Shown here: piece by piece, positions 6,095 to 10,066 of the stretch
How positions within the stretch are numbered: position 1 is the first letter of the stretch
Layout: the number at the start of each line of letters is the position of its first letter
NCBI GenBank assembly: GCA_047517485.1
Contig: JAKZSU010000075.1
Location: 1 to 10,066 of the forward strand
DNA: 10,066 bases
Direction: 5' to 3'
Source of the DNA: JAKZSU01 sp047517485
GTDB taxonomy: Bacteria; Pseudomonadota; Alphaproteobacteria; UBA7887
Notes under the pieces: generated by a model
Told to the model about the DNA's origin: nothing
Seen by the model: only the letters and a program-made list of their open reading frames with translations
Databases searched by the model: none
Program-made: the position numbers and the translations under genes

Positions 6095-6717
6095 CCGACA
6101 GCGCCCACCACCGCCACGGTTTCGACAACGACACCTACAAGCATCTCGCTGTCGCGGTGCGCGAGCTGCTGGTCGAGAAAGGCGTGATCACCGAGGACGA
6201 ACTCGCCGCCCAAATGGACCGCATGGACGCGCGCGGGCCGGAACAAGGCGCGCGCATGGTGGCGCGGGCCTGGACCGATCCGGACTACAAGGCGCGGCTG
6301 CTCGCCGACGGCAGCGCGGCGGCCGAGGAACTCGGTATCGCCGTCGACGGAACTTTGTTGATTGTCGTCGAGAACACCGCGGCGGTGCACAACCTTTTCG
6401 TCTGCACATTATGCTCGTGCTATCCGCGCGCGATTTTGGGACTCCCGCCCGATTGGTACAAGGCGCCGGAGTACCGCAAACGGGTGATCCGCGAGCCCCG
6501 CGCCGTACTCGAACAATTCGGCGCGCCCGTGGCCGACAATGTCGAGGTCAGGGTGCACGACTCGACCGCCGACATGCGTTATCTGATTTTGCCCAAGCGC
6601 CCCGCCGGCACCGACGGCTGGACCGAGGAGCAGCTCGCCAAGCTGGTGGTTCGCGACTCGATGATCGGTGTCGCCCAGCCGCTTGTGCCGGAGGCGCTCG
6701 GCGCCGCCGCTGAATAA
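6091..6717 (+). CDS. Cobalt-type nitrile hydratase alpha / thiocyanate hydrolase gamma subunit (catalytic)
   Basis: The metal-bearing subunit, which hydrates nitriles to amides or, in the thiocyanate hydrolase branch, converts thiocyanate to carbonyl sulphide and ammonia. The claw motif VCTLCSC (104-110) supplies C105, C108, S109 and C110. Thr after the first Cys is the low-spin Co(III) version, whereas iron enzymes have CSLCSC. Cysteines 108 and 110 would be oxidised to sulphinic and sulphenic acid in the mature enzyme. Downstream LGLPPDWYKAPEYRKRVIREPRAVLEQFG is typical, as is the N-terminal VRELLVEKGVITEDEL. At 208 residues it has the normal NHase alpha length. A variant is YPRAILG where many nitrile hydratases have YPWPVLG. 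Sequence alone does not decide nitrile versus thiocyanate specificity. Confidence 0.9.
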   Translation: MTDSAHHRHGFDNDTYKHLAVAVRELLVEKGVITEDELAAQMDRMDARGPEQGARMVARAWTDPDYKARLLADGSAAAEELGIAVDGTLLIVVENTAAVHNLFVCTLCSCYPRAILGLPPDWYKAPEYRKRVIREPRAVLEQFGAPVADNVEVRVHDSTADMRYLILPKRPAGTDGWTEEQLAKLVVRDSMIGVAQPLVPEALGAAAE

Positions 6718-6733
6718 AGAGTAAAACGAGACC

Positions 6734-8422
6734 ATGGCCGAACACGATCTGATCATTCGCGGCGCGACGCTTTATGATGGCAGCGGCGCCGCGCCGCGCC
6801 GCGCCGATCTCGCGATCAAGGGCGGCCGCATCAGTGCGATCGGGGCCGACTTGGGCGATGCGGCCGAGACCTTGGACGCCGATGGGCTCGCGCTGTCGCC
6901 CGGGATCATCGATATTCACACCCATTTCGATGCCCAGCTCACCTGGGACCCGTGGGCCAACCCGTCGCCTGGCCTTGGCGTGACCACGGTGGTTATCGGC
7001 AATTGCGGCTTCACCATCGCGCCGTGCAAGCCTGTACACCGCGACATCACCGCGCGCAATCTGTGCAATGTCGAGGGCATGTCGATCGACGCGCTACGCG
7101 CCGGCATCGATTGGGATTTCGAGAGTTTTCCCGAGTATCTCGATTCACTCGAACGCCGTGGCGTGGGCCCCAATGTCGCGACTTTCTGCGGCCACTCGTC
7201 GGTGCGCACCTGGGTGATGGGCGACGACGCGACGAAACGGACAGCCACCGACGACGAAGTCATTCAAATGGCGAGCCTCGTCCGCGAGGCGATGGCCGCC
7301 GGCGCGGTCGGCTTCTCGACCTCGACCTTCGAAGGCCATAACGGTGACGGCGGCGTGCCGATGCCGTCGTTGAGCGCCGCCGAGTCCGAAATTCTCAACC
7401 TCACGCAAGCGATGGGCGAGGCCGGGCGCGGCATCTTCATGCTCACCAAGGGCGGCGACACCTCGATCGACTTTCTCGAATCCCTCGCCGTGGGATCGGG
7501 GCGGCCGATCATGATCGCCGCGCTGGTGCACAGCTCGGCGCGGCCCGACGGTACCTTCGCCGACTTGCGCGCAATCGCCGCCGCCAACGAGCGCGGCCAC
7601 GAACTCTACGGCCAGGTCTCGTGCACCCCGATCACAATGGATTTCACCCTGCGCAACCCGTATCTGATGGAGAGTTATTCCGCCTGGCGCCCGGTGATGG
7701 AAGCTGATGCGAACGCCATGCCCGGGGTTTACGCCGATCCCGACTTCCGCGCGGCGATGAAGACTGAACTCGAGGACCAGAGCAAGCTCCGCGTTTTCAA
7801 CGGCGACTGGCGCAACATCCGCGTCGCGCAAGTCGCAATCGCTGCCAACCGATCGATGGAAGGCCGCAGCGTCGCCGAACTCGCCGGCGCTTCTGACAAA
7901 CATCCGCTCGACTGGCTGCTCGATTTCGGCGCCAGCGAAAACCTCGACACGTTCTTCTCCTCGACTCTGTTGAACTCCGACGAGGACGCCGTCGGCCGCC
8001 TCATCGCCGACCCCCATTCCACCATCGGTCTCGGCGACGCCGGCGCCCATCTCACCTTCTTCTGCGACGCCGGCTTCGGCCTCCACCTCTACGGCCACTG
8101 GGTCCGCGAGCGCGGCGCGCTCAGCCTGGAGGCAGCGGTGCACGCGACAACAGGCCGCCAAGCCGACATCTACCGCATCCCCGACCGCGGCCGGCTTATT
8201 GCGGGAAACTGGGCCGACCTGCTGCTGTTCGACCCGGCCACGGTCGCGCGCAGCCCCAACCGCCGGGTCAACGACCTGCCGGCGGAAGCCAGCCGCCTCA
8301 CCTGCGACGCGGTCGGCGTCGAGGGCGTCTGGATCAACGGAAGCCGGGTCGCCGGCCCGGACGGGATGGTTGGCAATGGCGCGGCACTGCCGGGGCACGT
8401 GTTGCGGGCGTTTGGGGCTTAG
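6734..8422 (+). CDS. Amidohydrolase, N-acyl-D-amino-acid deacylase (D-aminoacylase)-like
   Basis: A metal-dependent amidohydrolase-superfamily enzyme of 562 residues, likely hydrolysing an amide bond. The N-terminal beta-sandwich (DLIIRGATLYDGSGAAPRRADLAIKGGRI) leads into the barrel motif GIIDIHTHFDAQ (H62, H64), the D-aminoacylase-type metal cysteine in VIGNCGF (C91), GHSSVR (H154), GFSTS (193-197) and catalytic D435 in LGDAGAHLTFF. The C-terminal sandwich has IAGNWADLLLFDP. The segment where D-aminoacylases carry a metal His reads IFMLTKGGDTS here, so the second metal site may differ. It starts 16 bp after the hydratase alpha stop with only a weak ribosome site, probably in the same operon. 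It might cleave the amide made by the hydratase; the substrate is unproven. Hydantoinase-like activity is an alternative. Confidence 0.85.
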   Translation: MAEHDLIIRGATLYDGSGAAPRRADLAIKGGRISAIGADLGDAAETLDADGLALSPGIIDIHTHFDAQLTWDPWANPSPGLGVTTVVIGNCGFTIAPCKPVHRDITARNLCNVEGMSIDALRAGIDWDFESFPEYLDSLERRGVGPNVATFCGHSSVRTWVMGDDATKRTATDDEVIQMASLVREAMAAGAVGFSTSTFEGHNGDGGVPMPSLSAAESEILNLTQAMGEAGRGIFMLTKGGDTSIDFLESLAVGSGRPIMIAALVHSSARPDGTFADLRAIAAANERGHELYGQVSCTPITMDFTLRNPYLMESYSAWRPVMEADANAMPGVYADPDFRAAMKTELEDQSKLRVFNGDWRNIRVAQVAIAANRSMEGRSVAELAGASDKHPLDWLLDFGASENLDTFFSSTLLNSDEDAVGRLIADPHSTIGLGDAGAHLTFFCDAGFGLHLYGHWVRERGALSLEAAVHATTGRQADIYRIPDRGRLIAGNWADLLLFDPATVARSPNRRVNDLPAEASRLTCDAVGVEGVWINGSRVAGPDGMVGNGAALPGHVLRAFGA

Positions 8423-8435
8423 GGGGCGCGGTTGC

Positions 8436-10061
8436 TTACTGAGATTTCTCTACTGCCGTTTCGCGCACGGGATCGGGTGGCACCTTCCAGCCGCAAGCCG
8501 TCAGGCCGCTGCCAACAATATCCATAAGCGGATAAACGCCGTCCCCCTTGAACCACATATGCGTCTCCGGCCAATAGACCTCCGCGAGATTGGGCATGAT
8601 TTGCAGCGCCCTTTCTATAGACGCCTTGCCGCGCTCGATTTCGCCCTGCGCGCAAAGGGCGGCGGCAATATAGGCGTGGGTCCAGTGCCATGTCTCCGAT
8701 CCAGCGCGTTCGAGCCACGTTATGGTCTCTGGATACTCGTGCCGGATAAAATGGACCTTGGCGATGTTCCAATTCATCCAGAGGGGATAGTTCGGGTTGA
8801 GAACGGTAAGCTTGTCCATAAGCTCTTCGGTTCGGTCATATCCCCCCGTGTTGAGATGCACTAAAGCCGCATTTCCTATGACGACGGCGCTATTGGGCGA
8901 AAGGCGCAGGGCCTCGTCAGCCTCCCGCACAGCACGATCCGGATCATCGTTGAGCAAATGCGAGTAAGCCAAGAAGACGTGTGTATGACCATTCGTCGGA
9001 TCGAGGCGCACGCCCTCCTCAGCCAGATTCAGGCCCTTCCGCAAAGACGAATCCGGTCGCGGATTCATCGGGCCAAAAATCTCCGCGTTCGAAACATGAG
9101 CAAGATAGGAGAACGCCACGCCATAATCTGGCTCACGTTCGATCACGGCTTCTAGGCAATCGCGCACTGCCAGATGAGTATTTGGATTCCATAACCTCTC
9201 GTACTCGTGGAAACGCAACACGCACTCGTAAGACGACAACTGGTCGGGCGTCTGCCATGGCACTTGATCAGCTTCGGCCACCGAAATAGCGCCATGCTTG
9301 TCAGCGATACGGTTCGCGACCGCTATCGTGATTTCGTCCTGGACCGCGAACAGATTTGATGGGGTGAGCGTCCGGTCGAAGGTTTCCGCCCAATGGTGCG
9401 TCCCGTCCTCTGCCCCCAGCAACTGTGCCGTCACCCTCACCGTGTCGCCGCCGCGGCGAATGCTGCCCTCGACGATGTAGTCGGCGCCGAGCTTCTCGGC
9501 GATCGTCTTGATATCCACCGCTTGATCCTTGAACTGAAAAGTCGTGTTGCGCCCGAGCACAAGAATGTCCGGATACTGCGCCAAACGCGTAATGATGTCC
9601 TCGGTAATCCCGTCGGCGAAATACGCCTGCTCCGGATCGCCCGACATGTTGGCGAACGGTAGCACGGCAATGACCGGGCGCGAGGGTTTCGGCAGTGCAT
9701 CTGGCAGGCCAGCCTTGCGCAATCCTTCGGCAAGATGCTCTGTTTGTACTGCGGTCATTCCCCAGATCGTCCAGTCCTCTTTTACCAGCTCGGTCGTATA
9801 GCCGGGTCTGAGCGCGAGCAATGCCTCAATTTCTTTGCGTCCGGCGCCGATATCGCCAAGCTGCCCATGAGCAGCGGCAACAATCGAGTGGTAACCCCAA
9901 AAACCATACATGTTGACCGCTTTGGCGTAACAGCCCGTTGAAAAAGGCGCTATTGACCGGGTTTCACTCGACGGCGAAACATAACGCGACGAAGGCGGTT
10001 TCGCCATCCTCCGAGACGATGAGGACCATCTGAGCGACCAGAACGGCTCCAGCTGGCGCAA
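8436..10061 (-). CDS. TolB-like/TPR protein of the cyclase-associated family, 5' end chimeric and probably damaged
   Basis: Residues 126-250 are a TolB-like region (RPVIAVLPFANMSGDPEQAYFADGITEDIITRL, then IAEKLGADYIVEGSIRRGG...RVTAQL...THHWAETFDR). TPR-type helices follow at about 300-495, ending at residue 541. In relatives this module follows a cyclase or winged-helix DNA-binding domain; neither is present here. Residues 45-126 instead resemble the C-terminal tail of another such protein (AAHGQLGDIGAGRKEIEALLALRPGY...LAEGLRKAGLP). Residues 1-44 look like translated IS-end DNA. The TTG start at 10061 is weak and the frame is open to the window edge; an ATG at 9911 is another possible start. 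It is probably a remnant, though the TolB-like/TPR part is intact. It converges on the amidohydrolase with 13 bases between stops. Confidence 0.68.
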   Translation of the reverse strand: MRQLEPFWSLRWSSSSRRMAKPPSSRYVSPSSETRSIAPFSTGCYAKAVNMYGFWGYHSIVAAAHGQLGDIGAGRKEIEALLALRPGYTTELVKEDWTIWGMTAVQTEHLAEGLRKAGLPDALPKPSRPVIAVLPFANMSGDPEQAYFADGITEDIITRLAQYPDILVLGRNTTFQFKDQAVDIKTIAEKLGADYIVEGSIRRGGDTVRVTAQLLGAEDGTHHWAETFDRTLTPSNLFAVQDEITIAVANRIADKHGAISVAEADQVPWQTPDQLSSYECVLRFHEYERLWNPNTHLAVRDCLEAVIEREPDYGVAFSYLAHVSNAEIFGPMNPRPDSSLRKGLNLAEEGVRLDPTNGHTHVFLAYSHLLNDDPDRAVREADEALRLSPNSAVVIGNAALVHLNTGGYDRTEELMDKLTVLNPNYPLWMNWNIAKVHFIRHEYPETITWLERAGSETWHWTHAYIAAALCAQGEIERGKASIERALQIMPNLAEVYWPETHMWFKGDGVYPLMDIVGSGLTACGWKVPPDPVRETAVEKSQ

Positions 10062-10066
10062 TAAGC
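9931..10066. mobile_element. Possible end of an insertion sequence, partial
   Basis: The TPR-protein homology stops abruptly near 9930, exactly where the sequence reads CAGCCCGTTGAAAAAGGCGC, the kind of terminus seen on several insertion-sequence families. The minus strand then has a frame ending LCFAVE with a stop at about 9964-9966, some 33 bases inside the supposed terminus, which fits the tail of a transposase. No transposase motif lies within the window, so family and orientation are undetermined. Confidence 0.4.

Noticed and set aside
5385..6134. 249-codon minus-strand frame over the two small hydratase genes
   Set aside because: Antisense to two motif-bearing, ATGA-coupled genes; Arg/Pro-rich translation without a recognisable fold.
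7145..8398. 417-codon minus-strand frame antisense to the amidohydrolase
   Set aside because: Antisense to a gene with convincing motifs; low-complexity composition and no domain.

Overview
The window looks like accessory chromosome from a GC-rich proteobacterium, most likely an alphaproteobacterium. This is inferred from the GC-rich coding sequence, Shine-Dalgarno-preceded genes, a LinB-like haloalkane dehalogenase, class III cyclase/TolB-like/TPR proteins of the kind that multiply in Rhizobiales and relatives, and an IS21-type element. No rRNA, tRNA or CRISPR array was seen.

Left part (1-2112). The minus strand opens with the first ten codons of an IS21-family istA gene, preceded by two near-identical copies of a ~21 bp terminal repeat. 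This IS end cuts a class III adenylate/guanylate cyclase gene (120-1013, minus), which keeps its catalytic domain and one membrane segment but ends just inside its TolB-like region. An AT-rich promoter region with a strong Shine-Dalgarno then leads to a secreted protein (1363-2112) that joins an IPT/TIG-like domain, a Gly7 linker and a phage tail-fibre/collar-like C-terminal domain with HxH motifs.

Central metabolic block (2179-8422). A short-chain dehydrogenase (minus) is divergent from a plus-strand series: a LinB/DhaA-type haloalkane dehalogenase, a Gfo/Idh/MocA-family oxidoreductase, a three-gene nitrile hydratase/thiocyanate hydrolase-type cobalt enzyme with a split beta subunit, and a D-aminoacylase-like amidohydrolase. 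The gene set suggests degradation of small halogenated, nitrile or amide compounds: dehalogenation to alcohol, alcohol oxidation, nitrile to amide, then amide hydrolysis. That pathway is an inference from neighbourhood. Between the oxidoreductase and the hydratase genes lies a 267 bp MITE-like element with 34 bp terminal inverted repeats and two internal palindromic arms. It could fold as a three-way junction, and it splits what may once have been a single operon.

Right part (8436-10066). On the minus strand, converging on the amidohydrolase, is a TolB-like/TPR protein whose N-terminal part is chimeric. It reads from an IS-like end sequence into the C-terminal tail of one cyclase/TPR unit, then into a second TolB-like/TPR unit. 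Both window edges therefore show damaged members of the same protein family next to insertion-sequence-like DNA, which suggests a rearranged accessory island.
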